This document shows, piece by piece, positions 1 to 11,340 of a stretch of DNA of 64,000 bases. The notes below the pieces were generated by a model that was not told the DNA's origin, ran no database searches, and saw only the letters and a program-made list of their open reading frames with translations. Within the stretch, counting starts at the first letter, position 1. Every line of letters starts with the position of its first letter. Source of the DNA: Tribonema minus (Eukaryota; Sar; Xanthophyceae; Tribonematales; Tribonemataceae); the NCBI GenBank assembly GCA_017506865.1, contig JAFCMP010000106.1:124001-188000 (forward strand), read 5' to 3'. The translations under genes and the position numbers were made by a program.

Positions 1-3000
1 CGCAGTGGCACTGCGATGTCCGTGAGTTCTGGCGGGCCCAAGCGCGGCAATACCAGCACGCTGCCACTGCTGGCTTCCTCATTGTCACCAGCAGTGCAGG
101 CGGCCAGCAGGTGTGACTTCATGACTGCCGCGGTAGCGCAGCCGTGCAGGTGCAGCATGCGTTCAAGCGTCCATGCACAGAACCCGTCAAATGCGTGCAG
201 CCATGTCTCACTCAAAGCCGTGTCAACGACCCGAGCTAAGAAGCCCATGCGCTTCGTCAGTGACCTGCGCAGAATGAACTGTGCTGCCTGTAGGTGATGC
301 CGCGCCATTCCAGCTAGCTGCCACGACAATCGCCATGTCCCTGCGTCAACAAGATGCTTGCTCATGGCAGCATGCACATAGGCTGGGTGCCCTACCGGTA
401 CCCCGACCGACGTAAAGCCCTGACTGGATTCTGGCATGGTGGCGTCCACAAACGGTATGTCAAGGGCGCGCAGGCGTGCTCTGGCCGCTTCATCAAACAC
501 TGTGCCGCGCATGGCGATGGCCAGCGACTTGTCTGGTCGAACGCGTAGGCCCCCTGCCGCAAGCCGGCGGATCACCTCTGCCACCCCAGCGGCCGCTGCA
601 TCGTCGAAGTAGGCAGCTTGCAGCACGTTGAGGTCATCCAGGAAAGCGCAGTGCGGGGCTGGCGGTTCCGCTGTGCTGTGGCCGTAGGCCGGCATACTGC
701 CGGGCGTCGCATTCACTCCATCAGGGTAGAAGAGTAGGAAGGCCGCTGCCACTGCAAAGTACAGCGGCCCTAGAGGGTCCCCTTGCTGGCACCCTAGGTG
801 GGAGCAGATAATGCGAGCTTCACCGTTCACCTCCACTCGCATCTCTGGGGCAGTGTCACCACAGTATACGGACTCAAAGTGCGGGAGCAGCTCCGGACAG
901 AAGAGCATAAGTCCCCGCACAATGGCGGCGCGATCCACACTGTTAAATGCGTTCTCACAGTCCAGCTGGATTGTGGTGCCATTCAGCTCGTGCCACACAC
1001 GCGCGCGCGCTGCCACATGCTCGACGCCAAGCCGGTATCCTACGCCAATTTGCGACATGGAGGCCAGCAGCCCCGATATTTTGCCCTTGACACTCCGTGC
1101 CGCTGTGGACCCGAGGAGTCTGCGCCAGACACTGGAGCAGGCGATCGGACGCCGCTTCTGTCCTATGCCTGAGAGGGCCGCGGCGCGGAGAAGCCGTTGT
1201 GATTGCTCCGGCAGCAGTTCGGGCTCAACAAGCAGCGTCGTCAACACCTTGGCCAGGTGATGGGCGAATGCCGGTTCCATCACATCCGATTGTGAATCAC
1301 CAGCTAGTCCTGGCGAGGCACTGCCCACGGGGCGGGTGGCTGCTTTCACTGGTGCACCAGGCCCAGCGGCCATCAAGAGGTGTTCATAGCGTAGGCCGTC
1401 CAGCCCTCCTGCCTTCCCCGCCCCTGCTGCGGACAAGGTCGACAGTATGTCTGTCGCCTCCACCTCGAGGCGCCGTCCGGCTGCGCTGGCAGCATCCTCA
1501 GGCCTATCGCTGTGATCGTGCGCCTGACCCAATTCGAAGACGGCACTGCCGCTGCCAGCGGGCCCGGCGGTCGTTGCCACCCCTGCGCAGTGCAAGCAGT
1601 GCCGCCGGGCGTTGCGTACCAGGCCGCGCATTTGCTCCATTGGCGTATCGACTACCCCGGGCCGGGTGCCAGTTTCAGGGTGCTTTGCTGCCAGCACCTG
1701 TGCCGTGACCTCGTCTGCTGGGGCGCATGCTTCACGCGCCTCTAGTCGTGCGGCAGCCAGGCCTACCCCCCGTCGCTTGCCTGAGAGGGCAGCGCATGCT
1801 GTTTGCTGCCTGGAGTCAGCCTCCGTCCAGTCGGCATCGAAGTTCGTTTGTGCCGACGCCGTAGCTGCGTTGTTTGGTTTGGGGGCCCGCAGCGCCGCTG
1901 CTGCTGACAGCGTCTTTCTCAGTAGCTCCGCAAAGTCGCCAGACAGCAACGCTGCCAGCCGGGCCGCAGGCGGCATACCGGTTCCCTCCGGTTGCCTACC
2001 AAAGGCCATTGCTGCTAGCAGGTGCAGCAGCCTGTAGCCGCGCTGCACTAGAGTCTGAGAAACCTGATGAGCAAACGCCCCGGCACCATGGTGGAGGCGC
2101 ACCCGTGCCGCCTCACGTGCACTGTCTGTGGCGTCCGCCAGTAGTCGTGTGGCGTGCTCCACTAGCCGTGCCCACTGGGTGCACTGCAGCTGAGTGCGGA
2201 AGGGGTTGGCAGTCGTGGTGAACCGTAGCAGCAGTAGATCCGCCTCATTGGTCTGGTCAAGTGCGTGGACGACCGAGGGCGTCGAGAGGTCCCAAGCCAG
2301 GGATGCTCGTGCCTGGGGCTTTGAGGGCCTGCCACTGGTGGTGGTGGTTAGGGGGGGCGGTGACGCGGCATCGTCCGGCGGGTCCAAGTCCATGTCCGCC
2401 CATCCCACGACCGTCCCGTGGGGGGGGCTGCTGTCCTGCAGCCTCAGGCTGTTAGACTGAGTGCGGCTGCCGGCGCTGCCAGGCGGTGCCGCAGCAGCTG
2501 CCGTTCGGCGCCGGCGTTGCGCGCCGGTTGCCGTGCCCGCCGGGCGTTTCTTGCTGGACTTTGAGCTGGCAGCGCCACTAGCCGGCACCGCCGGTGACTT
2601 TGGAGGTGTTGCTGCGGCAGCCCCCGCCGCCGCGGCCGCGCCGTCGCTACCCGCACCCCCGCCCTCGGACTGGCCCGGGGGTACTGCCGGGCGTGCGCGC
2701 GTGGGGGCGCTTCCATTCCGTCGACACGTGTGGCATGGCGAGGTCAGCGCGCATTGCCTCTGCCCCGCGCTGGCTGACATATGGACCAGACCGCAGGCAC
2801 CTGTGCATGCACTCAGCTTCCTTACCGCCCGTAGGAAGTCTTCTGCCGTGCAACCATACATGGTGCTCATCTCCTGCACACACTTGGCATGGTGTGCCCC
2901 AGTGCTGCAGGTACTGCTGCCTGAAGGGGCACGGTCACCGGATGGGTCGTGATCAACCTGCTGCCGGATGCCCTTGGCGTATGCTGCCGCCGGATTTTGC

Positions 3001-3485
3001 TGACAGTGTGATGTGCTCGCCTCAGGGTTCAGCATCGACCTCGTGCAGCTACCACCGTTGAAGTGGGCCACTACCGGTGCCATGCGGCCTGCAGCTGACA
3101 GTTTGCCTCGCTGTTTGCTGTCCTCTTTCTTACCAAGCTGCCAAAATGCCAGTGTGCATAGTGGACACCTCAGTGGCTCAGGCTGCTGTGGCAACTGCAG
3201 CGCAGTACGGGGCTGTGTCCGACTCAGAGCCGTGATGTGGGTGCTGTCAGCTTGAGTGGTCGCCGACGCTGTCACAGTGGTTGGCAAGGGCGGAGCTGCC
3301 GCAGGGGCGATAAGCAGTTCAAAGTGTCCCACATTTGTATATAGCCCAGGCGGCGTCCACAGCACATCCAGATGGCAGTCAGGCTGAGCTGGAGTTGCCG
3401 GTGCGAATACCGCTGGCAGCCCCATCAGTTGTGCCAGCACCAGCCAGGGCCTGTTGATTTTTGCGTGCTGCCAATGGCCTGAGGC
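1..3485 (-). CDS. reverse transcriptase half of LINE-A (partial, open to window edge)
   Basis: One reading frame (codons starting at multiples of three on the plus strand) is open from about 3485 to the window edge, more than 1,150 codons. It begins with the end of an OTU-like domain (NVGHFELLIAP; His codon 3324-3326) and passes through Cys-rich zinc-finger-like stretches (CPLCTLAFWQLGKK near 3160; CALTSPCHTC near 2740). It then enters a reverse transcriptase: GLDGLRYEHLL (about 1400), RRPIACSSVWRRLL (about 1130), LDCENAFNSVDR (catalytic Asp codon 960-962), GCQQGDPLGPLYFA (about 785), FLDDLNVL (about 635) and GVPVG (about 395). It would make cDNA by target-primed reverse transcription. I translated it codon by codon from 1 to 3485 and found no stop. 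No Met is proposed as start because the protein is expected to be the C-terminal part of a longer product. Confidence 0.88.
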
Positions 3486-6400
3486 TCGGCCTGCCACACC
3501 GTCACCGAGACCGCGTAGACCGCTGCAACAAAGGCCCACACAGACAAACCAAGGGGCCGTCCCCACACGCCCTCTTCCTGTAGGCGTTGCAGCAGGAGCG
3601 TGTGCCCGCTGTCCGCGCTGTCCGTTTCATTTGTGCCGTACTCGATTGCGAGGCAGCGAGCGCGTGTCCCGTACGTGTCGAATTGTTCACGTGTACACGC
3701 AGGTTGGCTGCTGCATGCGCGGTCAGTTGACGCATCGATGACATTCTGGCCCCTTGTTTGCCCGCCCCCTGCGTGACGTATGCCACCATCCCGTCCAACA
3801 GTGCCTCTCGCATGGCCATCACCAGCGCTGGGGCCGGCAGTCCGTGCTCAACTGCGACGCTGCCTATGCCGTGTAGAGCTGTATGAATCAGGCAGTTGCC
3901 GTTGCCCACGTTGCTCACGGGGCGAAGCTCCCCACCACGTGCTAGCGCCGCTGTGTCACAACGGTTTTCTCCAAGCGCCTGTTTGTGGAGTGCCTGCAGG
4001 CCCGTGTGCCAAGTGGAAAAACCATAGTTGGTGGCTTTTGCCAGCGCGTCTTGCTGCTCCTCCACGGTGACTGTATGGCACACGGTTGAGGGTATCCGGG
4101 TCGCCACCGTCACGGTGGTGACCTTCGCCGGCCCGGATATTGGTGCTGAGGGGGCAGAGGCACCGCCCCTCGGCGGTGTGGTGGCTGGTGCCAGGGGTGC
4201 ACGAGAATTGTCGCACTGGGCCTGTCGCTCCTGCGTCCGCCGTCTGTGTTTACCTGCGTCGACTGCGCTTTCCACTGGCAACCATAGCCGTGACAGGTGC
4301 TGTCTCGGTCATTGTTGCGTGGGTGCTGTTATCACCAGCCTGCGTTACGTCTGACTCACCACGTTTCCCGGCTGGCTGGCGAGGCGACCTGGCAACGACC
4401 GGTTCCCTAAGGGAGAGTTGGTCAAACACCGTTGCCAGGTCATTACCCTCTTCTCGGAGGGAGAGCAAGCTGAACGTGACCGTCAGGTCATGCATCTGAC
4501 TCACCAGCGGTGCGCAGGGAGTCCGGCCCAGCAGGGTCTGTGTTGCTGGCGCGTCGCTGGCCGCCGGCCGCATATGCAGTCGGCGTGACGTGCGGCAGGG
4601 TCCAAGCTTGGTACCCGTCGGCCAAGCGCAAAGCACCGTGACGCGTGCCCGATTGGGGGCAAGGGCCAGTGCACGTACCCTGCGCGCGAGTGCGCCAGCC
4701 GCCCCCAGCAAGGCTTGCCAGTGTGACCCCCGTCGGGTCCCTGGGGCATTCGCTAGACTGAGCGCCCGCTGCGACAGCAGCTGCGGCACTGCCAGGTGTG
4801 CTGGGCACACGATCGTTGCTTGACATCGTTGCGCCGCTATCGCTAGCACGACTTTCGCCAGGCGGCACACCCATTGTGCTGCTCCGGGTCAGTCTCGGCA
4901 GCGGCGCAACTGCCACACCGTCCAACGTAGATGCATGGGCTTGCCTGGGGTCTACCCCCAGGTGCTCGCATCCGAGGATTTTGCGTATGGGACCACATTT
5001 GCTAGCGGCGGCGAGCAGCGCGGCTGTTGGCTTCAGGCTATTCCCCCCACCAACAGCTGCACCACCCGCTGCCGCCGCGCATGTCGTTGGTCGGGTGTGT
5101 ATGTCAGCAATGTGATCATGGCCTGATGCACGGTCACAGCCTGACAGTGTGCATGCTGTCGCGGCGACCGGGCCTGCGAGGCAGTCGGCGCAGCGCCACA
5201 CGTCGCACTGGTCCAGGGCCCCTAGATCACCAGATGGTGTCGTGGCGCTTGCTGCTGTGCGTCTGATGAAGAGGTTGCCGCACCCATCGCAGACCTGCTC
5301 CAGGCCGCCGCATATTGGTCGTGGTCTAGGAAAAGCTGAACATGCAGTTCTGCAAATTGCTTCCCTTTCCCTGTGTGGCGCGTGCGCTGGTGTGCACATG
5401 CGTGTGCCGCTGGGCAATTCTTTCCCGGGGCCCGAGGATTTGCTCGCACTATGAACTTGTCGCACATGCGGCAGTCCAGCCCCGGGATATTGACCTTCCG
5501 GTTGGCAGCGGGTGTCTTGGCGGGCGTTAAAACTGTCATAGCGGTGATGCCGGATATTGGGTGCCCGTTGCGACTGTTACCGTCAGAGGTGACGCTGCCG
5601 CCTGACAGAGAGGCGCCGCTGCCAGCTGGCTGCAAAGACCGGGACGTGATTCGTCTCTGGTGACCCGCTGGCCCAGGTTCGCCAACTTCCATCGGTACAG
5701 GCATGGTCACGGTGACCGGCTTTGCCAGCGCACCGCCAGACTCAGTCTGTGGCTCTGGACGGGTGACGCTGCCAGTGCTTTGGGCGCTGGCGCGGCGCCG
5801 ACCCCGCCGGGGTGCAGCCGCCCCACGTTCGCCGCCCGGTGCAGCAGCCGCTGCGGCCGCTGGTGCTGTTGTCACCATGTCTGCAGTACATGGGGTTTCC
5901 GCTGCGGTGACCTCCATCGGCTGAGGACCGGGATGCCACTGGGGAGAGGCGCCGCTGCTAGCTGGCTGCGAAGGCCGCGACGTGATCCGTCTCTGGTGAC
6001 CCGCTGGCCCACTGGTAGGTTCGCCAACTTCCATTGGTACGGGCACGGTCATGGTGACCGCTTTTGCCTGCGCACTCAGTTTGCCAGACGGCGACTCTGG
6101 GCGGTTGATGCTGCCAATGCTTCCGAGGCGTCCCAGGGGCGGCCCGGCGCTGGCGCCGCGACGCCGACCCCGCCGGGATGCAGCTGCCCCGCGTTGGCCA
6201 TCTGATGCGGCAGCGGCTGCCGGCGGTTTTGGCACCATGTCTGCCGCACGTGGCGTTGCCGCCGCCGTTAAGTCGGAGGTAACCTTGCGACCGCATGCAG
6301 CGGCGGCTGTGACAGTCGTCCGTGGCTGTGCAACCACCGGGTTGGCCGGTGCGGTTCCCGCCGCTGATGCGGCAGTGGCAGCCGTCACTAAAGGCGTTTT

Positions 6401-6607
6401 CCGCCGCGAACGTCGTTTTGGCATTGGCGTTGTCGCTACTGGTGAATCCGGCGGCAGTGTCGCCCGACGGCGTGTACTTGCCGCTGGTGGCGGTAGTACC
6501 ACCAAGCTCAGTACAATTATCGCTGCGGCATCTGGACAAGCTCGCATGTGCCTCATCTCCAACTGTGAATGACACAATTCTGGTATATTATATGAATGTT
6601 TGGCCAC
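3440..6607 (-). pseudogene. frameshifted N-terminal half of LINE-A with OTU-like protease
   Basis: Four overlapping open stretches in different frames (5222-6607, 4488-5465, 4250-4870 and 3502-4281) read as successive pieces of one former protein. The first is Pro/Ala/Arg-rich, with a duplicated block of about 110 residues, and ends in a CxxC...H...H cluster (LDCRMCDKFIV). The second has VCDGCGNLF and CDVWRCADC. The last holds GNGNCLIHTAL, the typical active-site Cys motif of OTU proteases (Cys codon 3892-3894). The OTU domain then continues in the next frame (QEEGVWGRPLGLSVWAF) and finally in the RT frame, where its His lies at 3324. Three frames are therefore needed for one domain, and an AAAAA run near 3463 is a likely slip point. 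Decay is the simplest reading; sequencing error or programmed shifting is possible. Confidence 0.7.
5640..6270 (-). repeat. two-copy tandem repeat inside LINE-A N-terminal region
   Basis: A block of roughly 340 bp occurs twice. Both copies encode PMEVGEP and GPAGHQRRITSR, followed by an Ala/Pro-rich stretch and RGRRRxS. Compare the plus-strand text at 5680-5725 with that at 6015-6065. It expands the disordered region of the element protein. Confidence 0.75.
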
Positions 6608-6907
6608 TGCACTGCAAATGCACCAACCTCATCACCCCTGCACCTGACTATAATGATAACCCTACGGCAAGTGTATGTATTGCAAACCCTAATGCCTGTT
6701 GAAAAAGGCACAAGGTGCACCATAAATTATGCAACAACTTAAAAGCCAGTCACTCTTCAGCTTGCAAATCGGGATGACGGCAGTCTGTAAATGCTTGCCA
6801 GATGGCATTGCTCACATTTCACTGCTGCTGACCGGGGCCTGTAAATCATATATTTTTTTAAATGATAAATGCCAGAATAGACCCTCACTGCGACACCACC
6901 AACTCAG
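6608..6907. other. spacer between LINE-A and first recognised exon
   Basis: No gene is seen. The stretch is AT-richer than the LINE on its left. It must hold either the LINE-A 5' end or the intron upstream of the 6908 exon. Confidence 0.4.
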
Positions 6908-7000
6908 CCATCCGTTGCATTTACCACTGAGCCCGCAGCACAGCCAACAGGAAAGCCAACAGCACAGCCTACGACTGCATCAACTGCTGAGCCAACAACG
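6908..7000 (+). CDS. Pro-Thr linker exon (phase 0-0)
   Basis: The exon has acceptor CTCAG and donor ACG|GTGAGC and gives 31 codons with QPTGKPTAQPTT-type repeats. Such PTxxPT stretches are usual O-glycosylated spacers in algal secreted and wall proteins. It is the most upstream exon I can support. Confidence 0.6.
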
Positions 7001-7340
7001 GTGAGCTGCGATTGATAGTTGTGCCATTTGAAGATCCTGCTGCTTGTGTGTGGTTCTGCCGCTTCAATGTGCTGCTGCAGCTGACGAAAGACTCAAGTCC
7101 TAGCAGCCTGGGGGCAAATATGAGAACCTGTGGATTACTACTGTAGTACGTGAGAAGCGTTATGCAATGAACAATTGTATTCATCATCGCAATCTCATAG
7201 GCCGGCCGTAAGTTGCACCTACAGCCCGTCAACAGCTTCAGCTTAGACAATGTACCTTCTCATGCGACGCAATCGTTTATTATACCTGAATTCACATATT
7301 TAATACCCTACTGCTGCTCTGTCCTTTGACTTGTGTGCAG

Positions 7341-7380
7341 CCACAACCTTCTTCTGATCCGACTGCAACGCCGACACCAT
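7341..7380 (+). CDS. short Pro-Thr exon (phase 0-1)
   Basis: The acceptor is TGTGCAG and the donor is CCAT|GTAAGT. Its 40 nt encode PQPSSDPTATPTP plus one base. The outgoing phase matches the next exon at 7869. Confidence 0.55.
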
Positions 7381-7868
7381 GTAAGTCTCTACTCACTAAG
7401 TAGTGCTGCTGATTTGGCTTGTTTATGTCATATGTACTGCTCAAGTAAGAATTGCACTTTCCTCTGGTCTTGTCCTGCAACAATAAGCACTGCCTCACTT
7501 TCAGCGGAGTCTCTGACATGCCACGAATTGCAGTGCATGCATTATGAATGCAGCTGCACAGCTCCATAATTACTGTGGCGCGCACCCACAGTTGCTCTAC
7601 ACATTTCACAATCAGGATGTTCTGACACTGCAACCGCTTATGTGGCTCGGTCCTTGTTGGCGGCGATGATTGCGAGCTCTGTGTTGTTCAGAGGCTTTCA
7701 GACACAGTGCAGCATATCTTCTGAGTGTTCCCCTACATTGGCAATTGTGTATGGCAAGTGACTCATCGGATGCAAAAATCTCCCTCGTTTGGCCATCCTA
7801 GACCTGGCAAAATGAATTGCGGTGCTCAATGTCTGAATCGCAACCCTTGCTCTTCTGTCGCCCCTCAG

Positions 7869-8213
7869 CTCCCGTCGATGTTGCCATCGCCATAAAAAAA
7901 GCTGATGCATCTGCACAGGACGCTCGGAACGCAGCAGACCGGGCGCACCAGCTTGTCGTGGACGGCCAGAGCGATGCTGACATTCTAGCAGCGGCCGATG
8001 ATGTATTTGTTTCGGCTAGTGCTACGTTTGTGAGTGCTGGCGCGGCGCTGGCTGGGACTCCGTTTGCAGCGGCATTTGCAACATTTGCGGCTACTTTTGC
8101 TGCCGCCGCCGCGCCACTTGCGACGGCTTCACTTACAGCAGTGGCAGCTGCAGACCTCGCGCAGAAGCTTGCTGGCATGGCTGAGAAAGCGGCACAGGAT
8201 GCGAAGCAAAATG
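7869..8213 (+). CDS. alanine-rich helical exon (phase 1-1)
   Basis: The exon lies between acceptor CCCCTCAG and donor AATG|GTGAGC and is 345 nt (2+342+1). It encodes a strongly Ala-rich, probably helical segment running from VDVAIAIKKADASAQDA to LAGMAEKAAQDAKQN. Charged residues are spaced along both ends, and the middle is a more hydrophobic Ala/Phe/Thr-rich stretch (AAAFATFAATFAAAAAP). I recognise no family. It could be a coiled stalk or a membrane-interacting helix between two linker regions. The open frame extends slightly upstream of the acceptor to a Met at 7829, so a short stand-alone ORF (140 codons) is an alternative; splice phase favours the exon reading. Confidence 0.55.
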
Positions 8214-9302
8214 GTGAGCTGTGCTGCGGATCAGAGTAACTTACAGCGGCATCTCAACATGACAAGAATCTAACTCTGGAGTGTTACAATAGCTGGTCTA
8301 TGCTTCAGCAGCAAATCCTGCTAATTTGGGGTTGCAACATCCGATTCGCGTATTCTCCGCAGCGCAATCCAGCATATTTAAAGTACTTTTGGCACATAGA
8401 GCTTCAAAGTGGCAGTGAATTATACAGGTGCTACTCGCCTGAAATGCAAGTGAGCTGCTAGTGGTTGTGATACAAGTGACAGCTTGGTCAAGTTCAACAT
8501 TCCACTTCATTCACGTTCACTCTGAGGTGCTGCGTGTAAGCATCAAAGGTGCGAAGGACACTGCGGGCATCAAAGTGAAGTGTATCCACTAACTTAGCCT
8601 TAAAGTTCACAATACGGTTGCTACCATGGCGGCAGCCTGAGCCCCATTAGCACTGCTCCTGTAGCAGCATCAACTGTCAGTGGTGGGCCTGATCTTCAAG
8701 AAGACCTAAGCTGAAACATTCATGCTTGCGCGTGGTGCCAGCACGCTTTACCCTCTGACTCCGCTGCCCCTAACTACATGATTGTCAGCCAGCGTTTGGC
8801 CCTCTGTTGTAGTGCGCAAATTTCCATGCTGCAGGCACCGTACTACCAACTGCGAACATGCATGGGCACGTGACGTATGTCTTCAGGCCAATTTATATCA
8901 CCTTACAGTTCTTGAACCTTGCTCAGTTCAACTCGCCTCCACAACATACCGCCCGCCCTTGACAAACACTTGCATATCATGTTGCTGCCTTGCCCGAAAG
9001 CTGCCCGTCCGCTTTGAAACAGATGCCTTTAGCAAAAAGTGTCCCTTCATATCTAAAACTTTAAAGTAAAAGTATCATTGCTGCACATCTTGTGGCGCAA
9101 TCAGTCTTCTAACTTGAAGGTCTGAGATATTCGATGTCCATGCAGCAGACATTGGCAACCCCACGCAGTCAACACTCGCTATAGTTGCGCACTGCCACCA
9201 CATGTTGCCTCAAGCGCGAGGCACGGCTTCACATCTCACAAGAGTCATTGTCAATGCCTGGGTTTAATCCACGCCAGAACCGGGTGCAGCGCCAACCCGC
9301 AG
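8214..9302 (+). other. intron without recognised content
   Basis: No coding exon is convincingly seen. The incoming phase (1) and the next acceptor (phase 0 at 9303, or phase 1 at 9307) leave open whether a small exon hides here, for example near 8640-8690. Confidence 0.35.
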
Positions 9303-9386
9303 CCAGCTGGGGTCCCAACTCCGGCTCCAACTAGAATGCCGAATGAGAACCCAACACCGGCCCCAACGTCAGAGCAGACAGATCAA
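9303..9386 (+). CDS. Pro-Thr linker exon
   Basis: The exon encodes GVPTPAPTRMPNENPTPAPT and ends at CAA|GTGAGT (phase 0). Two acceptors compete: CGCAG before 9303 (phase 0) and AGCCAG before 9307 (phase 1, which fits the 7869-8213 exon). Confidence 0.55.
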
Positions 9387-9581
9387 GTGAGTCTGCTACG
9401 ATTCCCATATGCTGCAGAGCTGCGCAGTGTCATGTCAGTTGCATTGGCATGTCCATGCGACATTGGTTTGACACTTGTGTCTTCAGGTTCAAGTTGGCTT
9501 GGCATACTTTGTCATAGCATCAACCAACATTCATGAAGCCATTGACACTCATCTCCGACGTCTGCAACCTTTGGGCCCGTG

Positions 9582-9736
9582 CGCCCGGATGTTGTCACTG
9601 CAACGCATTTCAATACCTGTGCGACATATCGTACAGGCGCCGCATTTCGGTACCTTATGACAACGTCGTACCAGTACTACCACAGTGTCGTACAGGTAGT
9701 ACCTACCGAAATGCATTGCATTGACAACACCTGGGC
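9582..9736. mobile_element. old foldback MITE, relative of the 40.2 kb element
   Basis: The left arm from about 9582 (cccggatgttgtcactgcaa) is an imperfect inverted match of the right arm ending near 9736 (ttgcattgacaacacctggg). The core words (caggt.gtcaatgc, gcatttcg, gtcgtacagg) are shared with the 98 bp palindrome at 40221-40318. It lies in the intron between the linker exons at 9303 and 10077. Confidence 0.6.
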
Positions 9737-10076
9737 TGACAGGCCAATATGTATACTGTGTTCAGCAAGCCGCCGTACCAATCACAGGATGAAGCCTCTG
9801 TAAAGAGCTCGGCAGAGTTTGTAAATGCTACATGATGATCCAGTTTTCCTTCTGGTGCATGCTGCTGCTACCGCAGCCATGCAAACCCTGTCAGCATTGC
9901 ATTGCAAAACTGGCCATGCTTGACTTCTGTGGCCACACTGATCAACACATGGTGTGGATGTTTGCATTCCACACCGAGGCCCTCTGTTCATGACTTTGTG
10001 GTGAAAGGGCACACGGACTGCCGCACGCTTGAGATCTGAGTGCCACCTCGTGCCTCTTTGTCCCTACAACGCGCAG

Positions 10077-10112
10077 CCTTCTTCAACGCCAACGGCTATG
10101 CCCACTGACAAG
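10077..10112 (+). CDS. 36-nt Pro-Thr exon (phase 0-0)
   Basis: The acceptor is CGCGCAG and the donor is AAG|GTGAGC. It encodes PSSTPTAMPTDK. It is the last exon before the 11.7 kb Mutator-like insertion, and the next exon (22485, phase 0) has the matching phase. Confidence 0.55.
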
Positions 10113-10532
10113 GTGAGCGAAACGAATCACTAGCTCCTCTGCCTGCTTCAGCATGAGGACTGATGTCTTGGCTTGTACAACTTGAACCCAAGTCCATCAA
10201 TGCAGCAGTGTATGCACTATCAAGTACAAAGAGGCATTGCGTGAGCAGCACAGCGCTACCTCAGAGTCTGCTGATAAAACATTGATGCGTTGATGTCATC
10301 TGCACCTTTTCGAAGCTGCACGTCTCTGAGGTTGACAATTATTCTGGATTCCGCTTCTTTGGATTTTCAGTTGCTGTGACAACGGCGCAGCCTCCATCAC
10401 ATCAAGTCTCACTATGCAACATTGGGCGTCAGCGAAGCCATTTGGGGCACCCAGCTTGACGTCATGAGCAGTATGCCCATCTTCATCTCAGATGTGATTG
10501 ACCCAACCAACTGTAAAGTTGCTGGCTGAGGG

Positions 10533-10542
10533 CCATGTCACG
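10533..10542. repeat. left target-site duplication of the Mutator-like element
   Basis: CCATGTCACG lies immediately outside the left terminal inverted repeat and is repeated exactly at 22245-22254. If the terminal repeat is taken to start two bases earlier or later, the duplication would be 8-10 bp. Confidence 0.85.
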
Positions 10543-10693
10543 CGGATCCCATATTTGGGCCAGCCTGGCCCAATTAACTATTTGGGCCAGGGGGGTTGAA
10601 CACCCCCCAGCAAGTGCACATTTGAAGTGTGCGTGTTCGCAGCAGTCGCCCTTGCGTTTCTGGCGCTACGCACAGTGCGGAGGCCGTGTTGAC
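10543..10693 (+). repeat. left terminal inverted repeat of the MULE (151 bp)
   Basis: It starts CGGATCCCATATTTGGGCCA and is the reverse complement of 22094-22244 apart from about two bases near 10655-10660 (gt versus ag). The outer part contains its own small palindromes (ttgggcca...tggcccaa). Confidence 0.93.
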
Positions 10694-10956
10694 GGCTCAT
10701 TCTGTTGTAAAACACCAGCGGTCTGTGGTCTGGCGATGCAATGGCGTGGCTGGTGCGGGCAGCTGTCATAGGCAAGTGTTTCGAAGCGAAAGTCTGCAAC
10801 TGTTGCTCTTATCCTTCGTGCGCTGTCTATGCTGTGGCGAATGCAGTGCTTGGTTTGCAAGAATTTGGAGTATTTCAGTCAACATGTAGAAATCTGCACC
10901 GGCATACACGGCAGCAGCAACCAGATTTGGCAGTCAGCACAAAGAGCAAGCACTCA

Positions 10957-10958
<2 letters not shown>

Positions 10959-10997
<39 letters not shown>

Positions 10998-11021
10998 ATT
11001 GCTGCTGGCGGTGCTGCTATT
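10959..11021 (+). repeat. CTG microsatellite
   Basis: About nine uninterrupted CTG units are followed by decayed CTG/TTG/GCTG units. On the plus strand one frame reads as poly-Leu or poly-Cys, which is not taken as coding. Confidence 0.85.
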
Positions 11022-11305
11022 ACTGCCACAACTGCGAGACCAGTGGCTATGGTTATTATCGCTGGCGACATTGTAGGGCGACGATAGCTTTCTGCAGCAG
11101 GCTGCTGTGCTCAGGTTGCGCTTGCCGTTCGTGTGTTGCTGCTTTACCACTGCCAGTGACGCAGCTGTGGTTGCTCAAAGCTGCTTACAACTGCAGCATA
11201 TGTGCACCTGACCTGTAGGCTGTAGGCTTTGTGGCTCTTGCCTTGATATGACTTGAGACTGAGCTACTGCTTGTGCACGGCGCGAGTGCTTGTCCCATAC
11301 TTGTT

Positions 11306-11340
11306 GGATCCCGCATATGGGCCAGCCTCACCCATTCAAT
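11306..11340 (+). repeat. degenerate internal copy of the MULE terminus
   Basis: The text gttggatcccgcatatgggc followed by cagcctcaccca resembles the element's terminal cggatcccatatttgggcca gcctggccca. It is in the same orientation as the left end and about 770 bp inside it. It could be a remnant of an inner or older end. Confidence 0.5.

Larger units (their letters stand above)
1..6607 (-). mobile_element. RLE-type non-LTR retrotransposon LINE-A, 3' end cut by window
   Basis: This is a minus-strand non-LTR retrotransposon whose 3' end lies beyond position 1. From 5' to 3' it holds a Pro/Ala-rich N-terminal part with Cys/His clusters, an OTU-like cysteine protease, more Cys/His motifs and a reverse transcriptase. 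Positions 1-370 match the plus strand at 41360-41720 almost base for base. That second copy continues into a zinc knuckle and restriction-like endonuclease, so it supplies the missing 3' part of the family. The 5' boundary is not visible; the first in-frame Met is near 6607. No terminal repeats are expected or seen. The N-terminal half is frameshifted while the RT half is open, so this copy is probably dead but fairly young. The family assignment (RLE-bearing, R2/NeSL/CRE-like group) rests on domain order and motifs, not on a tree. Confidence 0.85.

Noticed and set aside
811..2460. Plus-strand ORFs of 90-200 codons
   Set aside because: They lie opposite the continuous minus-strand reverse-transcriptase frame of LINE-A and are shadows of a GC-rich coding strand.
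5660..6572. Plus-strand ORFs of 181 and 173 codons
   Set aside because: They are antisense to the LINE-A N-terminal frame, with low-complexity Arg/Ala/Pro composition and no motif.
10959..11200. Poly-Leu/poly-Cys coding region
   Set aside because: It is produced by a CTG microsatellite; there are no splice or codon features of a gene.
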